From Bacteriovoracaceae bacterium (lineage in GTDB: Bacteria; Bdellovibrionota; Bacteriovoracia; Bacteriovoracales; Bacteriovoracaceae), in contig CANFHC010000020.1 of NCBI GenBank assembly GCA_947446575.1, positions 1-53,963 of the forward strand: a DNA stretch of 53,963 nt, written 5' to 3'. This document shows positions 1 to 9,083 of the stretch, one piece after another. A program made the position numbers and the translations under genes. Each line of letters begins with the position of its first letter. The stretch's first letter is position 1. The notes below the pieces were generated by a model, which made no database searches, was not told where the DNA came from, and saw nothing but the letters and a program-made list of their open reading frames with translations.

Positions 1-1
1 A

Positions 2-169
2 GCTTCTCTAGTTCCTAAGTATGCCTCAAAACATGAATCATGGCCTATCTCCCTTGCTCTTTTCTTTGATAAGTGCAAAGTCTTAAAAGGTATTGTGGAA
101 TCAAAAATTAAATTAGAGTTTTCGACTTTAAAGGGTGTGAGTGTTTTTACAGGCCTTAGAATTCTTTAG
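2..169 (+). CDS. C-terminal end of an unidentified protein (5' truncated)
   Basis: An open frame runs from the window edge to a TAG at 167-169, giving about 55 residues with normal codon use. The visible tail has a Trp-Pro segment followed by alternating basic and hydrophobic residues and ends Gly-Leu-Arg-Ile-Leu. I do not recognise the family. It is followed by an inverted repeat and converges on the LysM lipoprotein gene. It could be a chance open frame, because only 168 bases are visible. Confidence 0.4.
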   Translation, partial: ASLVPKYASKHESWPISLALFFDKCKVLKGIVESKIKLEFSTLKGVSVFTGLRIL

Positions 170-172
170 TGA

Positions 173-201
173 AGGCCATGTGTTCAACAACAATATGGCC
201 T
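173..201. terminator. Inverted repeat between convergent genes
   Basis: AGGCCAT (173-179) and ATGGCCT (195-201) are perfect inverted 7-base arms around a 15-base loop. The repeat sits between the stop of the upstream partial gene and the stop of the minus-strand LysM lipoprotein gene. Neither side has a long T run, so as an intrinsic terminator it would be weak. Confidence 0.4.
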
Positions 202-214
202 AAAAATTTTGAGA

Positions 215-1225
215 TTACTTCGTTAGCGCTTCATCTATTTGTTCATCTGATTTTACTTCATCATTTATGTCTCTAAGTGGAGCAGATTGAACTTCTTTAG
301 TTAAATCGATTTCGTTATTGTCTGCAGCATTTAGTTTTGAAATAGCTTCTTCAACTTTTACTTCTTCAACAATTTTCTTTTCTTCTATAATTGGAGCAGT
401 GGCAGTCTTTCTTTGAATAACTTTTGGCTGAACATAATTCGCCATAGTTGTCCCTTTGTAATAAAGAGTAAATCCAGCATAAATCACATTAGGATTTTTA
501 ATGAGAGGTTTGTTGTTTTCCCAAATTGATTTCCATTTTTTGGGAGTCTTATAAACAGAATTAGAAATTGTTCCAAGCGTTTCTCCATTTTTAATCATGT
601 AAGGAGTTCCTTCTGGATTCCAAACAAATTCTTTATTAGGAGCTGCATACTTCAATGTCATATTCGCATGAAGAGCAGAGTTTTTTGAAAAAGTTGTTCT
701 ATTCATCTCTTTTAAGCTTTTCCACTTTCCAATATCGCCATAAATTTTAAAAGCGATTTGCATAAGCGTTTCGCCCTTACTTACTTTATAGGTCATCATT
801 TTTCCAGCGTTGCTATTACTAGCTTCAATCGCAGGAGCGATTTCTTCTTTTATTTCTGGAAGTGCCTCTTCTGTTTTTACTTGCTTTGATTCTGGTGCAG
901 CCGCAACTTCTTTTGCTGTTGTCGCTGATGTGCTTCCTGCAAATTCATCTTCAAGAGATTTTAAATCGTCTTTAGCTGCTGCTTCATTATTTATATTTGA
1001 AGGAGCATCAGTCCGGGCATTGAGGGCCGTTTCTTGTTTTGTATCATTCATTGTTTTTGAAAATAGGTCATCTGTTTCAGAAGGTTTTGATGAGTCTGCA
1101 TTGGCTGTTTTTGAATCAGTTGGCTGCTCTGGTGTTTTCCATTTTTCAACAAGTCCACACGAAGTCGCAAAACTTGCCAGAACAAGGGTTAAAAATAAAA
1201 ACTTCAAATTATTTTGTCTGCTCAC
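215..1225 (-). CDS. LysM-domain lipoprotein
   Basis: A lipoprotein signal (hydrophobic residues 8-20, lipobox ending Thr-Ser-Cys at about residue 23) suggests export and lipid anchoring. Residues 30-140 are a low-complexity Ala/Glu/Lys/Ser linker. A LysM motif starting YKVSKGETL lies at about 145-195. A second LysM-like unit (IKNGETLGTISNSVY) lies at about 210-260, and an acidic tail follows. LysM modules bind peptidoglycan glycan, so this is likely a wall-tethered envelope protein. The start is GTG at 1225, preceded by a good AAAGGAG ribosome binding site. No catalytic domain is visible. It resembles the larger LysM protein at 41836-44010 in layout only. Confidence 0.8.
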   Translation of the reverse strand: MSRQNNLKFLFLTLVLASFATSCGLVEKWKTPEQPTDSKTANADSSKPSETDDLFSKTMNDTKQETALNARTDAPSNINNEAAAKDDLKSLEDEFAGSTSATTAKEVAAAPESKQVKTEEALPEIKEEIAPAIEASNSNAGKMMTYKVSKGETLMQIAFKIYGDIGKWKSLKEMNRTTFSKNSALHANMTLKYAAPNKEFVWNPEGTPYMIKNGETLGTISNSVYKTPKKWKSIWENNKPLIKNPNVIYAGFTLYYKGTTMANYVQPKVIQRKTATAPIIEEKKIVEEVKVEEAISKLNAADNNEIDLTKEVQSAPLRDINDEVKSDEQIDEALTK

Positions 1226-1333
1226 GCAAAACTCCTTTTAAAAACATAAACCAATTGTATCCATATATAGAATACGGGACTTAGGTCTTAAGCAGGAGAG
1301 AGGGGCAAAATTTTCCTAGTTACTTTTTACTAA

Positions 1334-2191
1334 TTAAAGCATTGGAGAATACTCAATCACTAGCTCAAGAGGTTTATGATCAGATCCCTGATAAAAACCT
1401 TCAACCTTTGCTTCGATGATTTTGATGTCTTCAGTGTAGTAAAAATGATCTAGCGGATGTTTGTTGAATGTCATGCGATTGTCTGGGAAGAAGTGAGCTT
1501 CTTTTAGATGTAATTTGTCGGCCATTTCTTTAAGGATGGCGTTGCGGTCATCATTCCAAGAATTAAAATCTCCAGTAAAAATGAGCGGACTAGGCATTTC
1601 CTTAATTGCTTCATAAATATTGTTAATTTCTTTTCTAAATGATGGTCCATCAACAAAATTAATTCCATGAATATTCACAACAGTTAATTGCTTGGTAGAT
1701 AAACGGATCGGGTATTGAGTAATTAATGTCACTTTTGGTGAATTAATGACTGGCTCAAGTGTAGTCGTGCGAACGAAGCCGATTTTGGAAGGCATTACTG
1801 TACTGGCCGTTGAAACTCCGGTTCTTAATAGATCTTTCCCCAAGTAAAAAGATGTTGCAGTGGAGTATTGCATTAGTGGCAGGCTTGCAAATATGGCCCC
1901 CATATGTAAATCCAATTGCATTTCCTGATTAACTAAAATGTCTTTTTGGTAAGAAAGTTCATTAAAGTCAGAGGCAAACGTCTCATTGGCCCCTTTATGC
2001 AGGTTCCAAACAAGGATATTCATCCTTTTTGGAAGGGATTGAGACGAAGCTTTTCCTAAGTTGTAGAGTACTTTGTCTGGAGTTGGCACGGGCCATGCGA
2101 AAGCGTGGGGTATTGTTGCATTGGTCGTGTAAACACAAAGCAGTGCAATGACCATACACAAGGTCTTTGAAGTTCGTGAAAGAGTTTTCAT
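1334..2191 (-). CDS. Secreted endonuclease/exonuclease/phosphatase-family protein
   Basis: The N-terminus is a signal peptide (basic start, hydrophobic core at 11-24, cleavage probably near AHAFA). The mature part has the EEP (DNase I-like) landmarks: LVWNLHKG near the start, TGDFNSWN for the metal-binding Asp/Asn, DHFYY, and a terminal SDHKPL with the catalytic Asp-His. The family cleaves phosphodiester or phosphomonoester bonds in DNA, RNA, phosphoinositides or sphingomyelin; the substrate cannot be told from sequence. Export suggests an extracytoplasmic target. The ATG start follows AAAAGGAAT. It is divergent from rlmN. A second, unrelated-looking EEP gene lies at 37404-38552. Confidence 0.8.
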   Translation of the reverse strand: MKTLSRTSKTLCMVIALLCVYTTNATIPHAFAWPVPTPDKVLYNLGKASSQSLPKRMNILVWNLHKGANETFASDFNELSYQKDILVNQEMQLDLHMGAIFASLPLMQYSTATSFYLGKDLLRTGVSTASTVMPSKIGFVRTTTLEPVINSPKVTLITQYPIRLSTKQLTVVNIHGINFVDGPSFRKEINNIYEAIKEMPSPLIFTGDFNSWNDDRNAILKEMADKLHLKEAHFFPDNRMTFNKHPLDHFYYTEDIKIIEAKVEGFYQGSDHKPLELVIEYSPML

Positions 2192-2305
2192 TGTCTAAAA
2201 TTCCTTTTTTCAAAATGATCTACTAAAATGCTACCTAGAAGATTTTACTTTGTAAAAATTACTTTGCATCGCCATTTGATTAAGATTTTGTTATAAGACA
2301 ACCCT

Positions 2306-3421
2306 ATGGAAACAACAACTAAAACACCTCGTAAAAAATCTCTTTATTCCTTCACGTTGAGTGAACTTAGAGACTATTTAGCAGAGCGTGGTTTTGCCAA
2401 GTTTGCCGCAGATCAAGTCTATCAATGGATGTATAAAAACCAAGAAAGAGACCTAAATCTATGGACTAATGTCGCTAAAAGAATCAAAGAAGAGTTTCTC
2501 ACCAATCTCGATACTGATCTTCCAACCATCATTTGGAATGGTCTTTCCAAAGATGGAACAAGAAAATTTTTAGTCCGCATGTTCGACGGTCAAACCGTTG
2601 AAGCTGTGGCCATTCCTGCGCGTGAGCGCCTAACTCTTTGCCTTTCCTCGCAAGTCGGTTGTGCAATTGGTTGTACTTTTTGCCACACTGGGACCATGGG
2701 ATTAAAACGTCACTTAACTGCCGATGAAATTGTTGGTCAGTATATGGCCATCACTTATTGGCTTAAAGACAATGCTCTTCCCGATGATCGTCTTACGAAT
2801 ATAGTTTATATGGGGCAGGGAGAACCGTTACATAATTATGACAACGTCCGCACATCCACGATTATTTTTATGGAAGATAAGGGGCTGGGTTTATCTCAAC
2901 GAAAAATCACTCTTTCAACTTCTGGTTTAGTTCCACAGATAGAAAAAATGTGGGATTTTCCTCCCGTGAATATTGCGATTTCATTGCACGCAGCTCACAA
3001 CAATATCCGAACGGAATTGATGCCGATTAATAAAGCTTATGATCTTGAGAGATTATTTACAGCGATTAAAAAAGTTCCGCTTAAGGCCTACAGACGCATT
3101 ACTTATGAATATATATTGATTGCTGATCTAAACGATCGTCAGGAAGATATCGATGGCCTTGTGGATTTATTAGATAAGCAAAAATCAAAAATAAATTTGA
3201 TTCCGTATAATGATTTTCCCGACTCAAAGTTCAAACGCCCAAGTAACGCCAAAGTCATTTGGTTTCAAGAAGAATTGCTTAAAAGGGGATATGTTTGTAC
3301 GACGAGAACCACAAAGGGCCAGGATATCCTGGCCGCTTGTGGACAATTAAAAAGCGAATACGAAAAATTAAATTTATGGGATCAAAGAGTTGCTCTTACG
3401 AACAGACTCGAATCTCTTTAA
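2306..3421 (+). CDS. rlmN: Dual-specificity RNA methyltransferase RlmN
   Basis: A radical SAM enzyme that methylates C2 of A2503 in 23S rRNA and A37 in some tRNAs. At 371 residues it has typical family length. The radical SAM cluster cysteines are C119, C123 and C126 in VGCAIGCTFCHTG. Also present are the YMGQGEP SAM-binding motif, an SLHAAHN segment and the conserved near-C-terminal Cys in DILAACGQL that forms the covalent intermediate. It is a cytoplasmic housekeeping enzyme. It appears monocistronic, followed by a convergent small gene, and has no linked ribosomal gene. Confidence 0.96.
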   Translation: METTTKTPRKKSLYSFTLSELRDYLAERGFAKFAADQVYQWMYKNQERDLNLWTNVAKRIKEEFLTNLDTDLPTIIWNGLSKDGTRKFLVRMFDGQTVEAVAIPARERLTLCLSSQVGCAIGCTFCHTGTMGLKRHLTADEIVGQYMAITYWLKDNALPDDRLTNIVYMGQGEPLHNYDNVRTSTIIFMEDKGLGLSQRKITLSTSGLVPQIEKMWDFPPVNIAISLHAAHNNIRTELMPINKAYDLERLFTAIKKVPLKAYRRITYEYILIADLNDRQEDIDGLVDLLDKQKSKINLIPYNDFPDSKFKRPSNAKVIWFQEELLKRGYVCTTRTTKGQDILAACGQLKSEYEKLNLWDQRVALTNRLESL

Positions 3422-3442
3422 TTAAAGATCAAACCTATAAAA

Positions 3443-3769
3443 TTAGTAAGCTGTATCTAGCTTATTTTTATAAAGCCATGGCTTAGGTTCAACCTTATCT
3501 TCTTGTTGTGCTTCTTCCTCGTGCTTTTTCTTTTCTGCCGCGACAATTGAAGAAGGCTCGCGATCAGATTCTTTCTCTGATGCAATTCCTCGGTCAGTTT
3601 TTACTGCGCCTTCAACTTTGTACTCATCGTTGAATTCTGCCACTTTTGTCTCTTTATAAGACGGTGACGTTGCTTTAAACCCTACCTCTGGGGATTTGTA
3701 TTCAGCCGCGAAGGCCCATGTACAAACACCTAAAGAGAGAGCGACTACTGCTAATACTTTTGTTTTCAT
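3443..3769 (-). CDS. Small secreted protein, function unknown
   Basis: 108 residues with a clear signal peptide (basic start, core VLAVVALSLGVC, cleavage after AFA). The mature part is hydrophilic and rich in Lys, Glu and Ser, with no Cys and no recognisable domain, so it may be disordered in the periplasm. The ATG is preceded by a strong GGAAGGAG site. Two direct CCTATCGG repeats lie between it and sppA. I do not recognise the family. Confidence 0.65.
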   Translation of the reverse strand: MKTKVLAVVALSLGVCTWAFAAEYKSPEVGFKATSPSYKETKVAEFNDEYKVEGAVKTDRGIASEKESDREPSSIVAAEKKKHEEEAQQEDKVEPKPWLYKNKLDTAY

Positions 3770-3798
3770 GATTTCACTCCTTCCCGATCCTTAAAATA

Positions 3799-3823
3799 CC
3801 TATCGGTTCAATACTCCTATCGG
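3799..3823. repeat. Direct repeat CCTATCGG x2 in a divergent intergenic region
   Basis: CCTATCGG occurs at 3799-3806 and again at 3816-3823, a 17-base period. It lies between the divergent start codons of the small secreted protein gene and sppA. Two identical 8-mers spaced about 1.6 helical turns apart in a shared promoter region could be a regulator site. No known operator consensus is recognised. Confidence 0.4.
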
Positions 3824-3943
3824 ATTAACTTTTTAAAGCTTGAGTGCTTTTGTCGGAAACTTTAAAGATTGTTTACGGAAGCTCATGTTTTTGAGACTAT
3901 AGGAGGAATTAAGTTTAAGGTTTTCTCAAAAAATGGAGTTTTT

Positions 3944-4858
3944 GTGACCTCTTCTAAAAATAGCAAGGCCCTTTTTGGCGTATTTGCAATGGTTTTCGTG
4001 TTTTTCGTCATCCTCATTCTTTTTGCTAGTTACACAATGAATGCATTTAATGAAACTTCTGATTCAGAAAAAAAATCAAACCGTGCTCACATTGGAGTTG
4101 TGGAAGTTGAGGGAGTCATTATGGACTCTCAAAACACAATTGAACTTTTACAAAAAGCTGAAGATGATAAACAAATCGAAGCCATCATCTTGCGAGTGAA
4201 TTCTCCAGGTGGAGCAGTAGGGCCTACTCAAGAAATTTACGAAGAAATCCAACGTATCGATAAAATCAAACCTATCTATGCTTCATTTGGGGCTATTGCT
4301 GCGAGCGGTGGATATTATATTGGAGCAGGAACAAGAAAAATTTGGGCAAGTGCTGGATCTCTTACAGGATCTATCGGTGTCATCATGGAATTTATGGATC
4401 TTTCAAAATTGTATGAGTTTGCAAAGGTTTCTCCACATACAGTTAAGGCCGGTAGATATAAAGATGCAGGAAATCCTGCTCGTGCGCTTACAACTGAAGA
4501 ATCAGATATGATGAATAAATTAATTGCTGGAGTCCACCAACAATTTATTGGCGATATTATGAAAAGAAGAGCTGATAGAATTAAAGGAGATATAAAAGAA
4601 TTGGCCCAAGGTCAGATCTTCTCTGGGGAATCGGCAAAAGAGGCAGGGCTCGTTGATGAAATTGGAAGTTTGTGGACAGCGGGAAGAGCTATTCATAAAA
4701 CGCTTAAAACAAAAGATGAGTTCGCTCTAAAGTTTATGAAGAAAAAGAAAAACCTAAGTCTATTTGATTTGGTTGGGTCACTTGAAGAAGGAATTTCGAA
4801 ACTAAATATTAACAATCTTGTCCATAGTGATAAGGCCCCACTTTTGATGTTTAAATAA
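3944..4858 (+). CDS. sppA: Signal peptide peptidase SppA (S49 family)
   Basis: A membrane-anchored Ser/Lys protease that degrades cleaved signal peptides. One membrane segment (about residues 9-30) is followed by a periplasmic S49 domain. The nucleophile is the Ser of AASGGYY (about S121) and the general base is the Lys of GRYKDAG (about K173). At about 304 residues it is the short single-domain form, not the 600-residue E. coli form. I chose GTG 3944 because GGAG lies five bases upstream and the protein then starts just before the membrane segment. A TTG at 3869 would add 25 residues with no clear ribosome site. lapB follows after one base, so the two genes are probably an operon. Confidence 0.88.
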   Translation: MTSSKNSKALFGVFAMVFVFFVILILFASYTMNAFNETSDSEKKSNRAHIGVVEVEGVIMDSQNTIELLQKAEDDKQIEAIILRVNSPGGAVGPTQEIYEEIQRIDKIKPIYASFGAIAASGGYYIGAGTRKIWASAGSLTGSIGVIMEFMDLSKLYEFAKVSPHTVKAGRYKDAGNPARALTTEESDMMNKLIAGVHQQFIGDIMKRRADRIKGDIKELAQGQIFSGESAKEAGLVDEIGSLWTAGRAIHKTLKTKDEFALKFMKKKKNLSLFDLVGSLEEGISKLNINNLVHSDKAPLLMFK

Positions 4859-4859
4859 A

Positions 4860-6092
4860 ATGGAAGTTTTTTTAAGTTTTATTTCGGATCATTTACTTGC
4901 AGTAGTTGCAGTCTTAATCACATTGGTTTTGGTGTATCACTATTTAATTGAAAAAGAGACCGGAGCAAAACTTTCAAAGCGCTATCGCAATTCAATTTTT
5001 GAAGCGCAATCAAAAATCTTTTTGAATGCCACTCAATATCTTATTTCTGGAAATAAAGACCTCGCAATTAAAGAATTTTTAAGTGCTGTTGATATCAATC
5101 GAGAGACGATTGAAACATATTTTGCATTAGGTGGTTTATTTCGCAGTAATGGTGAAATTGAAAAAGCCATTAGTATTCATAGATCACTTATTGCTCGCGA
5201 AAACATTTCTGAATCACATCGCTTGAGAGCACTTAAAGAATTAGCTATCGATTTTGATAAAGGTGGCTTCGTCGATAAAGCGATCGAGACATACAAAGAT
5301 GTTTTAAAAATTAACCGCGATCAGTATGAAGTAATTCAGGCTTTATGCCGAATTTATGAAGACACAGAAGATTGGGATCAAGCTTATAATTACCGCATCA
5401 TGCTCTCTAAAGTAGGGCATCAAAATCAGGCTGAAACGATTTCACATATTCTCGTTCAAAAAGCCAAACAGTATTTTGAGCGTGGAGATTTTAAAAAATG
5501 TGAAGAAGATTTAGAAGATGCATTTCGTTTTGCGCCTTCTGTATCAGCTAAAATTCTTCGCTTAAAACTTTTTTTAGTTAGTGGGGATTTAGAGCAAGCA
5601 AAGTTTTTACTTTTAGAGATATTAAAAGAACATCCGATGTATGCTTCTTTTATTTTCGTTTCTATCTCCGAAGATTTTAAGACTGCTAACTTAGAATTAA
5701 AAAGCACTTATCAGAGTCGTCTGGATTTATTGAGAAAATACTTTTTAGAAATAAATGACAAAGATCTAATAACTTCCGCTTCAGTCGTTCTTTCAAAAGT
5801 TCGTCTTTTAAAAGAAGCAGGGATGAATCAAAATGCATTTGATCTGCTAAAAGAATGGATGGAGCAAAATAAAAATTCTTCCGAAGTTATGAAAGTGGAA
5901 TACATTAAACTTTTAATTGAACTTCAAAAGAAAGACGAAGCACTTATTCAAACTAAAGGTCTGTTAGAAAACTTACATCAAACATTGGCCAAACACTATT
6001 GCCGCCAATGTGGTTATAATTCAGATAGTATTTTTTGGCGTTGTCCACAATGCCATGAATGGGAAACTATTCAGTTTAGATGGAAAGTTTAA
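4860..6092 (+). CDS. lapB: LapB (YciM)-like LPS assembly regulator, TPR protein
   Basis: 410 residues with the LapB architecture: an N-terminal membrane anchor (about 9-27), a cytoplasmic array of tetratricopeptide repeats (about 50-370) and a C-terminal rubredoxin-like zinc ribbon with C381, C384, C395 and C398. In E. coli LapB promotes FtsH degradation of LpxC and so sets the rate of lipopolysaccharide synthesis. The pairing of anchor, TPRs and this ribbon is diagnostic. It starts one base after the sppA stop, and the next gene starts inside its stop (TAATG), so translation is probably coupled. Confidence 0.85.
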   Translation: MEVFLSFISDHLLAVVAVLITLVLVYHYLIEKETGAKLSKRYRNSIFEAQSKIFLNATQYLISGNKDLAIKEFLSAVDINRETIETYFALGGLFRSNGEIEKAISIHRSLIARENISESHRLRALKELAIDFDKGGFVDKAIETYKDVLKINRDQYEVIQALCRIYEDTEDWDQAYNYRIMLSKVGHQNQAETISHILVQKAKQYFERGDFKKCEEDLEDAFRFAPSVSAKILRLKLFLVSGDLEQAKFLLLEILKEHPMYASFIFVSISEDFKTANLELKSTYQSRLDLLRKYFLEINDKDLITSASVVLSKVRLLKEAGMNQNAFDLLKEWMEQNKNSSEVMKVEYIKLLIELQKKDEALIQTKGLLENLHQTLAKHYCRQCGYNSDSIFWRCPQCHEWETIQFRWKV

Positions 6093-6520
6093 TGAAAAAG
6101 TTAATTTTACTATTTTTATTCATCTTATCTTTCAACACCATGAGTGCTGATGAAATGAAAAAAAGTATGATTGGTGTTAAGTACTTTTCAGAAATGATGG
6201 GCAATGTTCATCAAAATCCTTCTCGTTACTCTCAGGTGCTTACGACTATCAGTTGCAATCATCCTGTTAAAGTCATGAAAGAAGTTTCTAAAGATGGAAA
6301 AGAATTTATTCTTTTTGGCGAAGACAAATGGAATTTAGTCACTGTCGGTCCATACGTTGGATATGTCATGTCTGATTACCTCACAGAGAAAAAGAACGAA
6401 TGTTTTGAAGAACAATACTCTAAGTTTTTTGATGGATTAAATTTGGATATTAACGATCTCTATTACTGGGCCAGATTGTATGATCAATACGTCCAGGGAA
6501 AATCGAAGGTACGCCAATGA
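6092..6520 (+). CDS. Secreted SH3-like domain protein
   Basis: 142 residues beginning with a signal peptide (MKK, core LILLFLFILSF, cleavage near MSA). The mature protein looks like a bacterial SH3 fold: early residues about the VHQNPSRYSQVL strand, then Gly-Tyr-Val-Met-Ser-Asp-Tyr-Leu, the usual ending of an SH3b domain. These modules usually bind wall fragments or envelope partners. ATG 6092 overlaps the lapB TAA; an in-frame ATG at 6080 would spoil the short basic n-region. The next gene overlaps by ATGA. Exact function unknown. Confidence 0.65.
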   Translation: MKKLILLFLFILSFNTMSADEMKKSMIGVKYFSEMMGNVHQNPSRYSQVLTTISCNHPVKVMKEVSKDGKEFILFGEDKWNLVTVGPYVGYVMSDYLTEKKNECFEEQYSKFFDGLNLDINDLYYWARLYDQYVQGKSKVRQ

Positions 6521-7428
6521 TTTTTACAGCTAAATTTTTCCTGATTATCGGTATAATGCTGTTTTATACAGGTTCGTTATTATCGGCTGAAGGATCAGCT
6601 GAAAAAAAAGCAGAAGAAGGTAAAGAAGCTTCAAAAGATCTTCTAGATTTTTCGTCAATTAAAGACATCATTAAAAAAGATGGTCTTGAAGATGAATTAA
6701 AAAAGAAGCAAGATGGTAAAAGAAAATACTTAGATAGTAAAAAGCTCTCTGATATGAAGCGCTTTAATGTTCCCAATCAAGATGTATTCTGGAGTTTTTT
6801 CTCAGAGCTGTGGTTAGTAAAAAATGCGACACTTCTCAAATGGGATATTCACAAACCAGATTTTGAATTAGAAAAATCTTTTGCTGCATTCTTGGAATCA
6901 CAAGGGCATTTTGAGAAAAAAATCAAAATTCTCTTGTTGGAATCCACTGAAATCACGCATGCGGCCCTGCCCTCAAATCAAGATGAGTACATTTTTGTAA
7001 TCTCTTTACCATTTATTAGAACTTTAGATCTTTCTAAAGTTGAAATATCGTTAATTCTTTTTGAAGATTTTCTCCGTTTAAGAAAAGGTTATTTTAAAAA
7101 TTACATTTTAACTAAAGAGTTAGAAAATTACCTAGGTTCAAATTTTAACGGTAAACCTTTCGATAAAAAATTAATTGATGAACACTTAAAAAAATACAGT
7201 ACATTACTTTTTGAAAAAGGTTTTAACTTTCAAGAGCAATTTGAAACAACCAAAGAAATGGATGTCCTTTTAAAAAGTGATTTGAAGATGTGGAATACGT
7301 ATCTTACGATCCTGGAAAAAATAGACAACCTCACAAAAACCAATACATTGTATAAAAAATATAATCAGATTTATCCCTCTCCAGAATTACAATTGAATTG
7401 GTTGAAGCCCAAAAGTACAATACTCTAA
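6517..7428 (+). CDS. Exported protein resembling an inactivated M48 peptidase
   Basis: 303 residues with a signal peptide (about 1-24) and a Lys/Glu-rich linker (25-80). Residues 148-195 follow the pattern of an M48 metallopeptidase core: a His-Ala-Ala-Leu-Pro turn, a YIFV strand, a 'LPFIRTLDLSKVE' helix lead-in, then the helix that should carry HExxH. Here that helix reads F182-E-D-F-L186, so both zinc histidines are missing. I infer a catalytically dead relative, possibly scaffolding. The similarity is by eye and could be chance. It sits in the sppA-lapB-tol run, overlapping the upstream gene by ATGA and the downstream gene by TAATG. Confidence 0.5.
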   Translation: MIFTAKFFLIIGIMLFYTGSLLSAEGSAEKKAEEGKEASKDLLDFSSIKDIIKKDGLEDELKKKQDGKRKYLDSKKLSDMKRFNVPNQDVFWSFFSELWLVKNATLLKWDIHKPDFELEKSFAAFLESQGHFEKKIKILLLESTEITHAALPSNQDEYIFVISLPFIRTLDLSKVEISLILFEDFLRLRKGYFKNYILTKELENYLGSNFNGKPFDKKLIDEHLKKYSTLLFEKGFNFQEQFETTKEMDVLLKSDLKMWNTYLTILEKIDNLTKTNTLYKKYNQIYPSPELQLNWLKPKSTIL

Positions 7429-8288
7429 TGAAAATCAAAAAAAGATTAATCGATGTATTAAAGTTTTTTGATTCTCCTCTTGGATCTCAAATTAAGTATT
7501 ATTCACTTTTTTATTTTGTATTGTGGATGGTGCATCTCGTACTTATTTCACTTATCTCTTATTTTCATCTTCTGCTTAACCACAATATTAGAACTATTGG
7601 TGATTGGATTGGTGATAGAGGCTGGTTTCTCATTATCATTTCTAAAGCTATGATTTTTTATCTCGCCTTACAATTTATTCGATTAAAAAGTAAAAAAATA
7701 AATTTAGTACGAAGTTATTTTAGAAACAGCATTCAATTGCCACGTAAAGAAGTTATCGTTGCACTCATCTTTCTTATCATTGGTTTGATGGGATTGGGGA
7801 AAATGGGAGTGAATCATACTCTTTTATTCGAAATTCCTCGCATGGTGTTGTCAGCAGTTGGAACTTTTGTCTTTTTTGCAGTAGATTATTCATTATTAAT
7901 CATATTAGAAATATTTTTTCCTCTACATACCAAAGCCGAAAGCAATAAAAAATTATTTTTATTTCCACTGATCTTTTACTATTTTACATACGCAACTTTT
8001 ATTTATGAACAATCCGTGAGCCTTAAGCTTTACGCTTATTTTTTTCTTTTGCTTTATTTGGGAGAGTGGAGGAGAAGAAATTGGACATTGCCAATGCTTT
8101 TTCTCTTAGCCTTTTTGGTGCCAAGTTATACGCTGTTGGGACTTGATCCGGTATGGAATTCGAATTACACCATTCTTTCAATGGAAAAAAGTATTTCGAG
8201 CTTCTCGATTTTTGTCTTAATCGGATTTGCCGTCTATTATCTTCACCATACTCAGAAAAACAATCCAGAGTATATTTATCGGGATTAA
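7428..8288 (+). CDS. Polytopic membrane protein, unknown function
   Basis: 286 residues with about seven strongly hydrophobic segments (roughly 22-45, 65-80, 105-125, 140-165, 180-200, 205-235 and 255-275), separated by short Lys/Arg-rich loops. No motif of a known transporter or enzyme is visible. ATG 7428 overlaps the preceding TAA (TAATG), so it is probably translated with its neighbour. It lies directly before the tolQRAB genes. I do not recognise the family. Confidence 0.6.
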   Translation: MKIKKRLIDVLKFFDSPLGSQIKYYSLFYFVLWMVHLVLISLISYFHLLLNHNIRTIGDWIGDRGWFLIIISKAMIFYLALQFIRLKSKKINLVRSYFRNSIQLPRKEVIVALIFLIIGLMGLGKMGVNHTLLFEIPRMVLSAVGTFVFFAVDYSLLIILEIFFPLHTKAESNKKLFLFPLIFYYFTYATFIYEQSVSLKLYAYFFLLLYLGEWRRRNWTLPMLFLLAFLVPSYTLLGLDPVWNSNYTILSMEKSISSFSIFVLIGFAVYYLHHTQKNNPEYIYRD

Positions 8289-8368
8289 AGAGATTTTATA
8301 ATTTTCTTAAATATCTGCAAAAGATTGTCTATTATATTTAAAGATAAAAAAGCTTCAGGGAGATTACT

Positions 8369-9064
8369 GTGCAATCAGGAACTTTAGACATTTTTAAAAT
8401 TATTCTACAATCAGGCTTTGTCGTAAAAATCGTTCTTAGTCTTCTAGTTGCTTGCTCTGTTTTTTCCTGGGCGATTATTTTCAAAAAGAGAAAACTTTTT
8501 AATGAAGTAGAAGAAGAAAATATTCGATTTTATGAAATCTATCGATCATCAGAAAATTTGAAAGATATTATGCTTAAAAGCGAAATGTTGCCATTTTCTC
8601 CCTACAAAGCATTATTTACGAATGGATATGCTGAACTCATAAAAATTCGTGAAGCTTATACAGGACAGCATAAAAGTGGACTATCATTTCACTTTCAAAA
8701 TTTTGGTTTAGGTATTTTAGAACGCGGTTTAAAAAAAGGCGTTAACGAAACGAATCTTGAATTAGGTGGATTACTTTCTACTCTAGCTTCAATTGGTTCT
8801 GTCTCTCCATTCATTGGTCTCTTTGGAACTGTTTGGGGTATTATCAACGCTTTCTCTGGATTAGCTTCTGGAGGAGGATCAATCGATGCAGTTGCTCCTG
8901 GTATTGCAGAAGCTTTAGTGACTACGGCCGTGGGTCTAGCAGCAGCGATTCCTGCAGTTTGGTTTTACAACTCGTTTAACAATCGCTCAGACAAAGTAAA
9001 CACTGACATGGAAACTTTTGGGCAAGATTTTTTAAACGTTGTTGAGCGCTCGATCGTCGAATAA
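8369..9064 (+). CDS. tolQ: TolQ/ExbB-type proton channel protein
   Basis: 231 residues with the MotA/TolQ/ExbB layout: TM1 at about 18-36, a cytoplasmic loop, then TM2 and TM3 around 132-165 and 176-200. The conserved run includes [16 protein letters not shown] and [16 protein letters not shown]. With TolR it forms the inner-membrane proton channel that energises TolA. The GTG start at 8369 follows a GGGAGA site. The order tolQ-tolR-tolA-tolB identifies it as the Tol rather than the Exb version. The Tol system tightens the outer membrane at constriction sites. Confidence 0.92.
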   Translation: MQSGTLDIFKIILQSGFVVKIVLSLLVACSVFSWAIIFKKRKLFNEVEEENIRFYEIYRSSENLKDIMLKSEMLPFSPYKALFTNGYAELIKIREAYTGQHKSGLSFHFQNFGLGILERGLKKGVNETNLELGGLLSTLASIGSVSPFIGLFGTVWGIINAFSGLASGGGSIDAVAPGIAEALVTTAVGLAAAIPAVWFYNSFNNRSDKVNTDMETFGQDFLNVVERSIVE

Positions 9065-9083
9065 AAGAATAAAGGAAAATCTT

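Noticed and set aside
810-1241. Plus-strand ORF inside the LysM lipoprotein gene
   Set aside because: It is an antisense shadow of the low-complexity linker; the opposite strand has a signal peptide, LysM motifs and a ribosome site.
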